A stretch of DNA of 64,000 bases from Pseudomonas parafulva (GCF_002021815.1 NZ_CP019952.1:2387001-2451000); one strand, 5' to 3'; shown: positions 18,079 through 26,643, counted from the stretch's first letter. Notes: generated by a model from the sequence alone, not told the origin. Program-made: numbers and translations.

Positions 18079-18740
18079 TCGGCATCGTCATTCCGGCCCA
18101 CAACGAAGCCCGGCGTCTGGGTCGATGCCTGAAGGCTGCCTCGGCTGCCGCCCAACACGCTGCGGTAGCCGGTCATGAGGTCGATATTCTGGTGGTGCTC
18201 GATCGCTGTACCGACGGCACCGCCGCCGTCGCCCGGCGCCACGGTGCACACACCTTCGCCATCGATGCCGGTAATGTCGGCATGGCTCGGCGCGCGGGCG
18301 CAGAATGGATGCTCGCGCGCGGTGCCACATGGCTCGCCTGCACAGACGCCGACAGCCAGGTTCCTGCCCACTGGCTGACGTCACAGCTCGACTGCGGCGC
18401 TGAAGTCGTCTGCGGTACGGTCCATGTGAGCCACTGGCAGCCCTGGCAAACAGCCGCCTTACGCAAGCTCTACCTGAGCCGCTACGAGGCACGTGACGGG
18501 CACCGTCATATCCATGGGGCCAATCTAGGCGTAAGCGCCCAGGCGTATCAGCGCGTCGACGGCTTCCAGCCACTGGCTGCCCACGAGGATGTTCAACTGG
18601 TGCGGGACCTGGAAGCGCTGGGGGTGCCGATCAGTTGGTCGGCTGCGCACAGTGTGGCCACCAGCAGCCGGCGCGAGTGTCGAGCACGCGAAGGGTTTGG
18701 CGATTACCTGGCCGGCCTGCAGGAGCACCTGCAGGCCTAG
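18075..18740 (+). CDS. Family 2 glycosyltransferase
   Basis: The 221-residue protein has a GT-A fold start (GIVIPAHNEARRLGRCL), a nucleotide-binding VVLDRCTDGTA segment, and the metal-binding acidic motif CTDADSQVP near residue 95. HGANLGVSAQAYQRVDGF and AHEDVQLVRDL match the acceptor/ED region of GT2 enzymes. It has no membrane segment, unlike NodC. ATG 18075 overlaps the methyltransferase stop (ATGA). It is the last gene of the four-gene operon and converges on ku (15 bp between stops). Confidence 0.88.
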   Translation: MIGIVIPAHNEARRLGRCLKAASAAAQHAAVAGHEVDILVVLDRCTDGTAAVARRHGAHTFAIDAGNVGMARRAGAEWMLARGATWLACTDADSQVPAHWLTSQLDCGAEVVCGTVHVSHWQPWQTAALRKLYLSRYEARDGHRHIHGANLGVSAQAYQRVDGFQPLAAHEDVQLVRDLEALGVPISWSAAHSVATSSRRECRAREGFGDYLAGLQEHLQA

Positions 18741-18755
18741 CAGGTGTGAGTGTAC

Positions 18756-19616
18756 TCAAGAAGCCTTGCGCGTACGTTTGGCGGGCTTCTTCGCCGCAGC
18801 CGGTTTCTTCTTGGGAGACGCGGTGCTTTTGCCGCCGAGGCTGCGTTTGAGCAGCTCGGTGAGATCGATGATGTCTGCGCTCTTCTCGCCGCTGCTGTCC
18901 TCGCCCTTCTCCACCGTCTCGATCTTGCCTTTGCTGGCTTTTTCCGCGACCAACTCCATGATTGTGTCCCGAAACGCGTCGTGATACTCGTCCGGTGACC
19001 AGGTGCCGGTCATGTCTTGAACCAGACGCTTGGCCATGTCCAGTTCCCGTTTGTCCACTTTGGCCTTGGTCACAGTCGTGTCCAGTTCAAGGGTATCGAG
19101 CCCACGTACCTCATCGGGCCAGCGCAACGTGATCATTACCAGGGCTTCATCCAGGGGTCGGATAAGCGCAAGGTGCTGGCGTGTGTGCAGCACGACTGTC
19201 GCCAAAGCCACTTTGCCGGTGGTGGCCAGCGTTTCGCGCAACAGCGCATAGACCTTGCCGCCGCGCCGGTCAGGGCTCAGGTAATAAGGGGTGTCGAAGT
19301 GTTGAAGGGGAATTTCCCCTGCGTCCACGAATGAAAAGATGTCGATCGTCTGAGTGGCCTCCGGGCGGGCCTTGCGGATCTCCTGTTCACTGATCACCAC
19401 ATAGCGGCCCTTCTCGTACTCCACGCCCTTGACGATGTTCTCCTTGTCGATGTCCTTGCCGGTGACTTTGTTGATGCGCTTGTAGCCCACTGGGTCCATG
19501 CTGCGCTTGTCCAGCCAGTCAAAATCAACGCGTTCACTGCTGACGGCGGAGTTGAGCGCCACGGGGATGTGTACCAAACCGAAACTGATGGCGCCTTTCC
19601 AGATTGCCCTGGCCAT
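18756..19616 (-). CDS. ku: Ku protein (NHEJ end-binding)
   Basis: The 286-residue protein has the bacterial Ku core: ARAIWKGAISFGLVHIPV at the start, then YKRINKVTGKDI and RWPDEVR. A short Lys/Ala/Pro-rich tail (SPKKKPAAAKKPAKRTRKAS) probably aids DNA binding. It forms a homodimer that rings DNA ends and recruits LigD. ATG 19616 is chosen: GGGAG lies 7 nt upstream, whereas the in-frame ATG 19622 is only 1 nt after it. It lies 3.1 kb from ligD on the opposite strand. Confidence 0.95.
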   Translation of the reverse strand: MARAIWKGAISFGLVHIPVALNSAVSSERVDFDWLDKRSMDPVGYKRINKVTGKDIDKENIVKGVEYEKGRYVVISEQEIRKARPEATQTIDIFSFVDAGEIPLQHFDTPYYLSPDRRGGKVYALLRETLATTGKVALATVVLHTRQHLALIRPLDEALVMITLRWPDEVRGLDTLELDTTVTKAKVDKRELDMAKRLVQDMTGTWSPDEYHDAFRDTIMELVAEKASKGKIETVEKGEDSSGEKSADIIDLTELLKRSLGGKSTASPKKKPAAAKKPAKRTRKAS

Positions 19617-19719
19617 TGACATGCTCCCTGAGTGATCTGCTGATACCTCAAGTGACTGCGCCACATCAGGAAAGGTTTAACCGCAGTGCCCGGTGGCTCC
19701 CACAGCCATAGGCAGATAT

Positions 19720-20307
19720 TCAGGCAGGATTGAAGAGCACCCGCTTGAAGGCTTCTGCCGCCAAGTGAACCTGCACGGACCAGTCGGTGGCCGCATCGCT
19801 CCCGGCATCGTCGGAGATGTATTTCAGGCATACGAACGGGATGTCCTCGGACCGTGCGACAAGCGCCAGCGCATAGGCCTCCATGTCGACCACGTCATAG
19901 GGCGCATCACCGTGCCTGATCTCGAAATTATCGCCTGTGCCACAGGTTTCGATAGGCAGCCCCGCAATGGCCAGCCCATGTTCAAGTACGACAGGGATGT
20001 CGGAAAGCGGCGTTTCGTAACGCGCAAACCCCAGAGGCGTGACGTCCATGTCGCGCTGGACGAACCGTGTGCAGCACACCAGGCTGCCCTTGCCATGCAG
20101 CCGGCTGCCTGCCGAGCCGAGATTGACGATGAGCCTGGGCCTGCGCGTAGTCACAGCGCGGGTGAGCGCGATGGCCGCGTTCACCTTGCCAATACCGGTG
20201 AAGACCGTATTCAGATGCCCGAACAGACCGCCCGCCTCTGCCTCCAGGGCAAAGACGAACAGCGTGTCTTCCAGGGCTACACGGGGGAACAGCGGGGTCA
20301 GCATCAT
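19720..20307 (-). CDS. Nucleosidase / phosphorylase superfamily protein
   Basis: The 195-residue protein resembles the PNP/UDP superfamily that includes MTA/SAH nucleosidase: a first strand TLFVFALEAEAGGL, the FTGIGKVNAAIALT glycine turn, LIVNLGSAG, and near the C-terminus VVDMEAYALALVA (ribose-binding Glu) and LKYISDDAG. It likely cleaves a nucleoside N-glycosidic bond, with substrate unassigned. AAGGA lies 8 nt before ATG 20307. It is 103 bp upstream of ku on the same strand, and 145 bp downstream of a SAM-dependent methyltransferase gene, which could link it to SAH recycling; this is inference. Confidence 0.82.
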   Translation of the reverse strand: MMLTPLFPRVALEDTLFVFALEAEAGGLFGHLNTVFTGIGKVNAAIALTRAVTTRRPRLIVNLGSAGSRLHGKGSLVCCTRFVQRDMDVTPLGFARYETPLSDIPVVLEHGLAIAGLPIETCGTGDNFEIRHGDAPYDVVDMEAYALALVARSEDIPFVCLKYISDDAGSDAATDWSVQVHLAAEAFKRVLFNPA

Positions 20308-20452
20308 GGCTACGGTCCTTGGAGAAACGGTTGTCGATCTCGCTATTCTCTTTGAACCGGTGGTTAGGTCAAGAATGTGTCTGCACAGGCAGGTCTGCTA
20401 CAGCAGCCGCTTAACGCCACGATGGGCCAGGCGTGTCGATAACACTCCGGTC

Positions 20453-21406
20453 TCAACGATTGCGCATAACCGTCAGTGCTACCGCAGCAATACGTTCCAC
20501 CCGCTCATAGCCAGGCTCCAATAATTGCTCGCCGAACACGTCAGGGTCGATCTCTCGATAGACCCAAGAAAATTCAGGGCCGGCCAGCTGCTCGCGAATG
20601 CCTTCTAGCAGAGCGTCTTGCCCCTCGACGATGGCAACGCCGGTATACAGCAACAATGATCCCCCCACGCTCAGTCGCTCAAGGCTCTGCTCGATGATGC
20701 GTCGCGAAAGATCCGCTCCGAGCGATCCTCCGCCATGGCGATACGTGCGTTCACCATCGTCAAGCATGTAAGGCGGATTGGCCACGATCAAGTCGAACTG
20801 ACCTGTCACGTCCTGCAGGATATCGCTTTGCTGCACAGACACATTACCGATGTCGGCAAGTGCCGTATTGACCGCAGTAAAACGCAGCGCCTTGGGGTTG
20901 ATATCCACGGCGGTCACCTGCGCGTGCTGCGCAGCACGAGCGATCACCAATGCGCCCACCCCTGTGCCACAGCCAATGTCCACTGCACGCTCAATGCGCT
21001 TGGGCGTCGATCGCAGGTGATCCTGGATGACATGAGCGAACCGGTAACTGTCGGGGCCGAAGAACACCGCATCGCTGGCCTGCGTAGGGTAGGCCGAGTG
21101 CACCAGTAGCAGCCCGTCGAGGCTCGACCAACGGACGGTGCTGGCCAATAAGTCTCGATGAGACTTCACCACGCCAGCGGTTTTCATCAAGTCCAGCTCA
21201 TCGGCCGAAAGCATCGAGCCGGCGAATGGCCGGCTCCAACCGAATACATCCCGGACGGTGCAAGCCTTCTCAGCGCCTGGTCGCGCATTAACCAATGCAT
21301 GGGTCGCCGGTGTCACGCAGGTAAAGTGGTAACCATCAGCGCGAAGGCGCTTTCCCAGCTGTAGCAGAGCCTGGTCAGCGGCTGTCTGAGGTGAATCGAG
21401 GGGCAT
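20453..21406 (-). CDS. PrmC/HemK-like SAM-dependent methyltransferase
   Basis: The 317-residue protein has an N-terminal ~125-residue domain with no recognised identity, then a class I methyltransferase core with AVDIGCGTGVGALVIA and the NPPYM motif. NPPY characterises N-methylation of Gln/Asn side chains or nucleobases (PrmC, RsmC). The usual PrmC N-terminal helical domain is not evident, and the gene does not sit with prfA, so it is a paralogue with a different substrate. Its ATG overlaps the stop of the upstream metal-oxidase-like gene, so translation is coupled and the two proteins probably act together. Confidence 0.83.
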   Translation of the reverse strand: MPLDSPQTAADQALLQLGKRLRADGYHFTCVTPATHALVNARPGAEKACTVRDVFGWSRPFAGSMLSADELDLMKTAGVVKSHRDLLASTVRWSSLDGLLLVHSAYPTQASDAVFFGPDSYRFAHVIQDHLRSTPKRIERAVDIGCGTGVGALVIARAAQHAQVTAVDINPKALRFTAVNTALADIGNVSVQQSDILQDVTGQFDLIVANPPYMLDDGERTYRHGGGSLGADLSRRIIEQSLERLSVGGSLLLYTGVAIVEGQDALLEGIREQLAGPEFSWVYREIDPDVFGEQLLEPGYERVERIAAVALTVMRNR

Positions 21407-22752
21407 CAGTGAGCTCCTTCCTGGAGCAGGCCAGTGGCCTGTATGTAAGCCTGAGTCGCGGCCAGTCCTTCGGGCGTCGCATGTTTATTGCCGGACATGG
21501 CACAAATCAACGTATCAATATCGTGGTGCGCAGGGCGCTGCCGCTGGGTACCCGGCGTCTGGTCTTGCAATTGCAGTGCCGCCTCCCAGCTGCCGGGTAA
21601 CACACGACGAATGCGCGATTGTGAACCCGCGGCGATCCAATCGTGCCACAGCTGCTTCTCGTAGGCGGTAAATACACCATACATGGGCGCGGTCGGCCCC
21701 TCGATCAGCGTCCACCAGCGGCTTTGCTCAGGAGCTTCGCCGCGGCGAATCCAACCCTGGGCTTGCATGGCGTCAAGAAAGGCCGGCATGGCGCCTGGCT
21801 CGGCCAGCCATTGGTTGATGGTGCGTTTTTGCAGACGGCAGTGGTCCGAGTGCATGAACTGCCCAAAATTGCGCTTGTGCTCCAGGGCCTGAAGCAGCTC
21901 AGCTTCCAAGTCGAAACTTGCGATGAGCGCAGGGGTGCTGGTCCCTAGATCATTGAGACGGTAGCCCCGACGGACCCGCTCATAAAAACCCGCCACATCA
22001 TCAGTCGGGCACAACTGGTGCAGGGCCTGGAGCGACAGATGGGCATGACCGCTGGCTGCATTGTCGATGGTGACGTGCAGCTGGAAGTAAAATCCGTCGA
22101 TGCCCAGCTCAGCCAATTCGTAAGTTGTGATCAACAAGTGCAAAGGCGGTTGTTCGTAGCCAAGGTTGTAGCCGATCACTTCAGGTAAATAGTCCTGGCC
22201 ATACTCGCCAAGGGCCAATTGCAAGGACGCCTGCAGGTAACGGGAATCGTCCAGGTCCGGGCGATCCAGGCAGCCGAGCCGGCTCATCAGGCGCTGGTAG
22301 ATCAGCACGTGATTGCAGCGAGGGTCACCGCTGCCCAGCTCCTCGAGGTAGGTACGGATCAGGCCGTGGTAGCGTGGATCTCGCCATTGACGCAGGGCAC
22401 TGAACAGCCACGCGCCGTCCACAACCTTGGTGGGTTCGACTTGCTGCAGGAACCACAACGCCTGGGCGCGGTTGGCGAAATAGCGCCGCGGGGCGCCCTG
22501 CTTGCGCTGCTCCAGGTACGCCTTGTATCCCTCGGCCACACCGGCAGCGTGCTGCAAGCTCCAGGCGTCGAGTTGCGCTGGGTCATCCGGCAGGTCATCA
22601 GGCATGCTCCGGGCCTGAGCCAACTGGCTATCGAGCCAGGCCCGGCTACTGGTGTCATGGCCCTCGAGCAGGGCGTGATAGCGGTCTTTCAGGCTGGGAG
22701 CGACAGATGGGGCTTGGACCATCGCGGCGGTCTGGCGGGTCATGACCGTCAT
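21406..22752 (-). CDS. Haem-oxygenase-like diiron oxidase family protein
   Basis: The 448-residue protein matches the iron-containing redox enzyme family (Haem_oxygenase_2 / HDO type). The probable metal-binding stretch runs from LGEYGQDYLPEVIGYN (~residue 185) to FQLHVTIDNAASGHAH (~240), which supplies Glu, His and Asp ligands on long helices. The N-terminal 130 residues and a C-terminal extension are additional. Characterised HDO enzymes oxidise amines, fatty acids or amino acids using a diiron centre; the substrate here is unknown. GAGGA lies 7 nt before ATG 22752. It is co-transcribed with the small lipoprotein upstream (21-bp gap) and the methyltransferase downstream (overlap). Confidence 0.78.
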   Translation of the reverse strand: MTVMTRQTAAMVQAPSVAPSLKDRYHALLEGHDTSSRAWLDSQLAQARSMPDDLPDDPAQLDAWSLQHAAGVAEGYKAYLEQRKQGAPRRYFANRAQALWFLQQVEPTKVVDGAWLFSALRQWRDPRYHGLIRTYLEELGSGDPRCNHVLIYQRLMSRLGCLDRPDLDDSRYLQASLQLALGEYGQDYLPEVIGYNLGYEQPPLHLLITTYELAELGIDGFYFQLHVTIDNAASGHAHLSLQALHQLCPTDDVAGFYERVRRGYRLNDLGTSTPALIASFDLEAELLQALEHKRNFGQFMHSDHCRLQKRTINQWLAEPGAMPAFLDAMQAQGWIRRGEAPEQSRWWTLIEGPTAPMYGVFTAYEKQLWHDWIAAGSQSRIRRVLPGSWEAALQLQDQTPGTQRQRPAHHDIDTLICAMSGNKHATPEGLAATQAYIQATGLLQEGAH

Positions 22753-22773
22753 GGCGTATTCCTCGTGCGCGTA

Positions 22774-22971
22774 TTATTGGTTGGCTTTCTGCCCTGGCAT
22801 CGGCTCAGGGGCTGGCGCAGAACGGGGTGCGGTTTGTTCGTCAGGTTTTTGCATCTGCAAGGACGGCTTGCTGGCATCGGAGTCCTTGCCGGGATGATTG
22901 TTGTCGCGGTCAAAACAACCGCCGACCAGAGTCAAGGCGCCCATGAGAGTGATCAGTGGGAATGTGCGCAT
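22774..22971 (-). CDS. Small lipoprotein, Pro/Lys-rich
   Basis: ATG 22971 is preceded by AAGGAG. The 65-residue product has a signal peptide with lipobox LVGGC (Cys about residue 19), and the mature part is hydrophilic and rich in Asp, Lys, Pro and Gln. It is presumably exported and lipidated, with little folded structure. No family is recognised. It lies 21 bp upstream of the metal-oxidase gene and 60 bp downstream of the KGG protein gene, separated from the latter by a perfect palindrome. Confidence 0.72.
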   Translation of the reverse strand: MRTFPLITLMGALTLVGGCFDRDNNHPGKDSDASKPSLQMQKPDEQTAPRSAPAPEPMPGQKANQ

Positions 22972-22996
22972 GGCTGGCTCCTTGTTCGAAGAATCG

Positions 22997-23020
22997 CAGT
23001 GCCAGGCTAGCCTGGCACTG
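22997..23020. repeat. 24-nt perfect palindrome between two small genes
   Basis: The sequence is a perfect self-complementary inverted repeat with arms CAGTGCCAGGCT / AGCCTGGCACTG and no spacer. It lies 11 bp beyond the KGG-protein stop and 25 bp before the lipoprotein start. It lacks a T-run on either strand. It could be a transcript-end hairpin that attenuates transcription into the lipoprotein gene, or a protein-binding site. Confidence 0.7.
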
Positions 23021-23031
23021 CAAGGCTTCAC

Positions 23032-23205
23032 TTACGACTTGCCGCCTTTGCGGCCCGACTCGCTGGAGTGGCCGCCGCTTGCCTGCCCTCCCTTCTTGCC
23101 GGCTTCGGAAGCCTTCTCACGGTCATTGGCGAAGTTGCCCGAATTTTTGCTACCGCCCTGGCTGCCCTGCTGGTTACCGCTACGGCTGTTGTCTTTAGTG
23201 GCCAT
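23032..23205 (-). CDS. KGG-repeat general stress protein (57 aa)
   Basis: ATG 23205 begins a 57-residue hydrophilic protein carrying the repeat GNFANDREKASEAGKKGG at residues ~23-40 and a second, shortened SGRKGG at the end. The first part is Ser/Gln/Gly rich. It belongs to the same YciG/Con-10-like family as 2372-2599, and the core repeat is nearly identical between the two at the protein level. The stop is TAA (minus strand, 23034-23032). It is probably stress or stationary-phase induced by analogy with relatives. Confidence 0.85.
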   Translation of the reverse strand: MATKDNSRSGNQQGSQGGSKNSGNFANDREKASEAGKKGGQASGGHSSESGRKGGKS

Positions 23206-23352
23206 GATCTGAAACCTCTTATGACTTCGGAATGCACGGCGCCAATGCCGTACATGAATTGGGAGTACACCCGTGCTTGAGGATTCGCATTATCGAGAAG
23301 GCTTCTGACAAACGGCGTTAAAGAAGGATCAGCCCAATAGTTGGTGTACCTG

Positions 23353-24636
23353 TCAGCGGCGACGGGTTTCGTCGCGTCGACCTTGCTGGCCACCGAGCCA
23401 ATGACCGGTTGCGGCCCAGCAGACGGCAAGTAGCGCTCCGATTAGCATGGCCACCTGTGGATGATCCCCCATCAGGTCCAGGGCCCGCTTTATCCAGCCG
23501 CTGACCGCATCCCCGCCTCGGTAGACCACGGTGTCGATGAAGTTCTTGGCCTTGTACTTGTCTTCGGCGCTGACCACGGTGAACAGCATCTCGCGGCCAG
23601 GCCGAACCAGGGCATACTCGCCGGCCCGCCGTACGACCATCACGATGACGAACAGGGCGAAGACAGGCGACAAGGCCAGGCACATGAACCCGGCAGCCAT
23701 GGCCAGCGGCACTGCCACCAGCAACACCCGCACCCCCAGGCGTCGAGCGAGCCGACCGGTGAAAAACAGCTGCGTGAGAATGGCCAGTGCCTGAACGACT
23801 GCATCTATTGCGCCGAACACCTGCGTCTGCCGAGTACGGTCGGTGAAGGTTTCACTGACAATGCGAGCCTGTTCGAAATAGAGGAATGTGCTGACACTGG
23901 CCAGCAGCACGACGAACAGAGCAATACCGAGCAGGTACGGCGTGCGTATTACCGCCGTTGCACCGGAAAACGGATTGCCGCCCAGTGCGCGGCCCTCGCA
24001 AGCGGGATCGCGGGTCGGGAGTGGATTATTCGTGCGCCAACGCTGCAACACCCAGGCGGCCAGTACGCTGCCCAGCAGCAACACGGCCGCGAGCGTCAAC
24101 AAACCGGGGTGTCCAAGGGGCGCAACCAGCAGCGTGCCGAGCAGCGGCCCGCACAATCCGCCCACACTCGCCCCTGCTGCCAGTACGCCGAACAGGCGCT
24201 TGCCTTGCTCGGTGCTGAACAGGTCGGCGAGTACGCTCCAGGCCAGCGAGATACTCAGTAGATTGAATACCGACAACCAGATATAGAACGCCCGGGCCAC
24301 CCAAGGCCCGTCGGGATGGCGTGCCAATAGCGCGGCAAAGGCGAGCAGGTTGCAGATGAAGAAGCCATAGGTCCAAGGCAATATGTGCCGGCGCCGTACA
24401 CGGGAGGCCATCCAACCAAACACAGGCAGGCAAGCCAACGTGGCGATGAAGGTACCGGTGAACAGCCATTGCAGGTTTTCGACGCCACCGGCAACGCCCA
24501 TGGTTTCTCGCACCGGCCGGAGCATGAAATACCCCGTGAACAGCATGAAGAACAGTAGGCTGCCTGCCAGAACCGCTGGCGCTTCCCCAGACCGCATGTC
24601 CAGCATCTGCTGCAGGCGCTGCCGCCGCGTCACCAT
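23353..24636 (-). CDS. MFS-type / NTP-NDP exchange-like transporter
   Basis: The 427-residue protein has about 11-12 hydrophobic segments across its length, including LAGSLLFFMLFTGYFMLRPV near the start. The YFMLRPVRETMG and NLQWLFTGTF segments, and the VRRAGEYALVRPGREMLFTVV segment, resemble the bacterial branch annotated as Npt-type nucleotide exchanger-like MFS proteins. True ADP/ATP exchange is unproven in free-living bacteria, so substrate is open. It starts 4 bp after the aldo-keto reductase stop and is therefore co-transcribed with it. Confidence 0.8.
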   Translation of the reverse strand: MVTRRQRLQQMLDMRSGEAPAVLAGSLLFFMLFTGYFMLRPVRETMGVAGGVENLQWLFTGTFIATLACLPVFGWMASRVRRRHILPWTYGFFICNLLAFAALLARHPDGPWVARAFYIWLSVFNLLSISLAWSVLADLFSTEQGKRLFGVLAAGASVGGLCGPLLGTLLVAPLGHPGLLTLAAVLLLGSVLAAWVLQRWRTNNPLPTRDPACEGRALGGNPFSGATAVIRTPYLLGIALFVVLLASVSTFLYFEQARIVSETFTDRTRQTQVFGAIDAVVQALAILTQLFFTGRLARRLGVRVLLVAVPLAMAAGFMCLALSPVFALFVIVMVVRRAGEYALVRPGREMLFTVVSAEDKYKAKNFIDTVVYRGGDAVSGWIKRALDLMGDHPQVAMLIGALLAVCWAATGHWLGGQQGRRDETRRR

Positions 24637-24640
24637 GGTG

Positions 24641-25549
24641 TCAGGCGAACTGTTCGATCAGCGCTTGCTGCTGCGCCTGGGTAAGCATCGGACCCTGCCC
24701 TGCCTTGAGTTGGTCCAACTGACGATCCAGTCGGCCAGTGGCCGGTATCACGGCGGTGACTGCCGGGTGGCTGAGTGCGAACTTCAGGAACAACTGGGCC
24801 CAGCTACCGACGCCCTGTTCCTGTGCCCATTCTGGAAGGGCGCGATCCTTGACCGCCGCGAACAGACGACCGTCATCGAAGGCGCGGTTGATCAGCACCG
24901 CCACGCCCTTGTCACGGCACAAGGGAAGAAGCTCACGCGCAGCGCCAGGGGCATTGACTGCGTAATTGATCTGGATGAAGTCCAGAGCCTGGCTGCGCAC
25001 GATCGCGGCCACCTGGTCGTGTCCCGAGTCCAGATAGTGGGTGATGCCCACATAGCGTGTCTTGCCCTGTTGCTTGAGTTCACGTGCATAGGGCAACTGC
25101 TGTTGCCAGTCACGCAAATTGTGCACTTGTAGCAGGTCCACCTTGTCCGTGCGCAGGCTGCGCAGCGTGCCGTCCCATTGGGCCTGGGCATCTGCGCGGC
25201 TGTTGGCGGCGATCTTGGTGGCAATGAAGCACTGGCGGTGCCACCCGCCTTCGGCGAGCAGTTGACCCAGGATGCTGTCGGCGCCGCCGTAGTTGGGAGA
25301 GGTGTCGATGACCCGACCGCCACCTTTGAAGAAGGCTTCAAGCACCTGATACAGCTGCCGGTAGTCCGCTGAGCCGGCCTCGACTTCGAAGCTGCCTGAC
25401 GTGCCGGCGCCGATCACCGGCAGTAGCTCACCCGTTGACGGAATCGGCCGCGAGAGCAGGCTCGCCACTGCAGCTGCGCTCAGCCAGGGGCTGGTGGCCA
25501 GCAGACCGATCGCAGCGCCCGCACGTAGGACATCCCGACGTCCATACAT
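24641..25549 (-). CDS. Aldo/keto reductase with Tat signal
   Basis: The 302-residue protein starts at ATG 25549, with GGAG 7 nt upstream. The first ~32 residues (MYGRRDVLRAGAAIGLLAT) form a twin-arginine-type signal with RRD followed by a hydrophobic run, implying export of a folded protein. The rest is an AKR barrel: FEVEAGSADYRQLYQVLEAF, DTSPNYGGAD (catalytic Asp and Tyr), ATKIAANS (Lys), and VDLLQVHNLRDW (His). Periplasmic AKRs that need NAD(P)H are unusual because the cofactor is cytosolic, so either it loads cofactor before export or uses another reductant. Confidence 0.86.
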   Translation of the reverse strand: MYGRRDVLRAGAAIGLLATSPWLSAAAVASLLSRPIPSTGELLPVIGAGTSGSFEVEAGSADYRQLYQVLEAFFKGGGRVIDTSPNYGGADSILGQLLAEGGWHRQCFIATKIAANSRADAQAQWDGTLRSLRTDKVDLLQVHNLRDWQQQLPYARELKQQGKTRYVGITHYLDSGHDQVAAIVRSQALDFIQINYAVNAPGAARELLPLCRDKGVAVLINRAFDDGRLFAAVKDRALPEWAQEQGVGSWAQLFLKFALSHPAVTAVIPATGRLDRQLDQLKAGQGPMLTQAQQQALIEQFA

Positions 25550-25630
25550 AGGAAATCTCCGTAACAGAGCGGAAATATCCAATGCTAGTTCGTGGAAGCT
25601 GTCTTGCGATCATCTTGTGTATCTGGATGT

Positions 25631-26518
25631 TTAAGCCTCGGGCTGCAACAGCAGGCGCAAGTCCAGCGAACCCTGCGCCATCGGCGGGCACCAGTAGTAG
25701 CCCCCGGTCAGCGGGCGTGTGAACTGATACAGGGCATCGATCACACCGTCCTCCAGCCCGCTCATGCGGCGCAGCTGAACCTCGAACGAGGTGAAAGACG
25801 TACCCAGCGCCACGAACGCCAGCCCTGCACCGCGGGTATCAGCCCAGGAAACCGAGCGACGCACCATGAAAGCCTCCGGTGCATAGCTTTCCTGGGCAGT
25901 ACGCTTCACATGGGCGGACTCAGGCGCATCCTCCAGTTCCTCGTTATCGCTCAGGCGCCGGCCGATGATGTTGTCCTGCACCTGCTGTGGCAGCGATTTG
26001 AAGTAGTGCATGTCGTGCTTCCACAGCTGGAACGCGGCGAAGCTCGACCCCTGCAAGCCAGGCGCGCCGTCACCCAGGATGGCGGCTTCGATGGCGTCGT
26101 CGCCGCTGGGGTTTTCCGTGCCGTCTTCGTAGCCCGTCAGATCCCGGCCGCCTCGGTGGAGGAAGCCATCAACATGATCAACCAGCGCAAAGGCTGGGCT
26201 CAATAGACGCTCCAGCGCCTGGGCCTGCAGATACAGGTCCCCGCGTTCGTCACCCCGCAACCACAGCCACAGCGCGTGCTGGGTACTGGGGTTCTCGACC
26301 GCGGCGTCCAGTAGCGGGAACGGGGTCAGGCCTTCGATCTGGGCGTTCAGGGCTTTTGCCAAAGGGGCGCCCACACCCAGTGTCACGCGCAGGCCGTCGA
26401 CATGACCCAGCAAGGCATCGAGGGCCGCAGGCACGGCCTCGGTTGACTCGATGGAGAAGAACAGGTGACGCGCGTGCACCGGCACGGGCGTGGCAAGCAG
26501 ACCTTGCTGATACGGCAT
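25631..26518 (-). CDS. Dye-decolourising (DyP-type) peroxidase
   Basis: The 295-residue protein has the DyP signature GRDLTGYEDGTENP near residue 143, including the catalytic Asp. The proximal haem His is likely in the SAHVKRT motif near 200, and an Arg follows in MVRRSVSW. It is close to the short YfeX-type (class B) length. It has no signal peptide, so it is cytosolic, and no encapsulin gene is adjacent. It would reduce peroxides with organic donors and fits the oxidative-stress flavour of the region. Confidence 0.9.
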   Translation of the reverse strand: MPYQQGLLATPVPVHARHLFFSIESTEAVPAALDALLGHVDGLRVTLGVGAPLAKALNAQIEGLTPFPLLDAAVENPSTQHALWLWLRGDERGDLYLQAQALERLLSPAFALVDHVDGFLHRGGRDLTGYEDGTENPSGDDAIEAAILGDGAPGLQGSSFAAFQLWKHDMHYFKSLPQQVQDNIIGRRLSDNEELEDAPESAHVKRTAQESYAPEAFMVRRSVSWADTRGAGLAFVALGTSFTSFEVQLRRMSGLEDGVIDALYQFTRPLTGGYYWCPPMAQGSLDLRLLLQPEA

Positions 26519-26643
26519 GAAGGGCGAGTCCTGGGCTGAAAAGCGCGCATGCTACTGCGCAGGTCCAGACAGTGCAATGTATGCCGGGCAGGCAGGGTGG
26601 TGGAGGCAACCCGATCAGCAAAGGCGTCTGTGCGCTTGAGACC

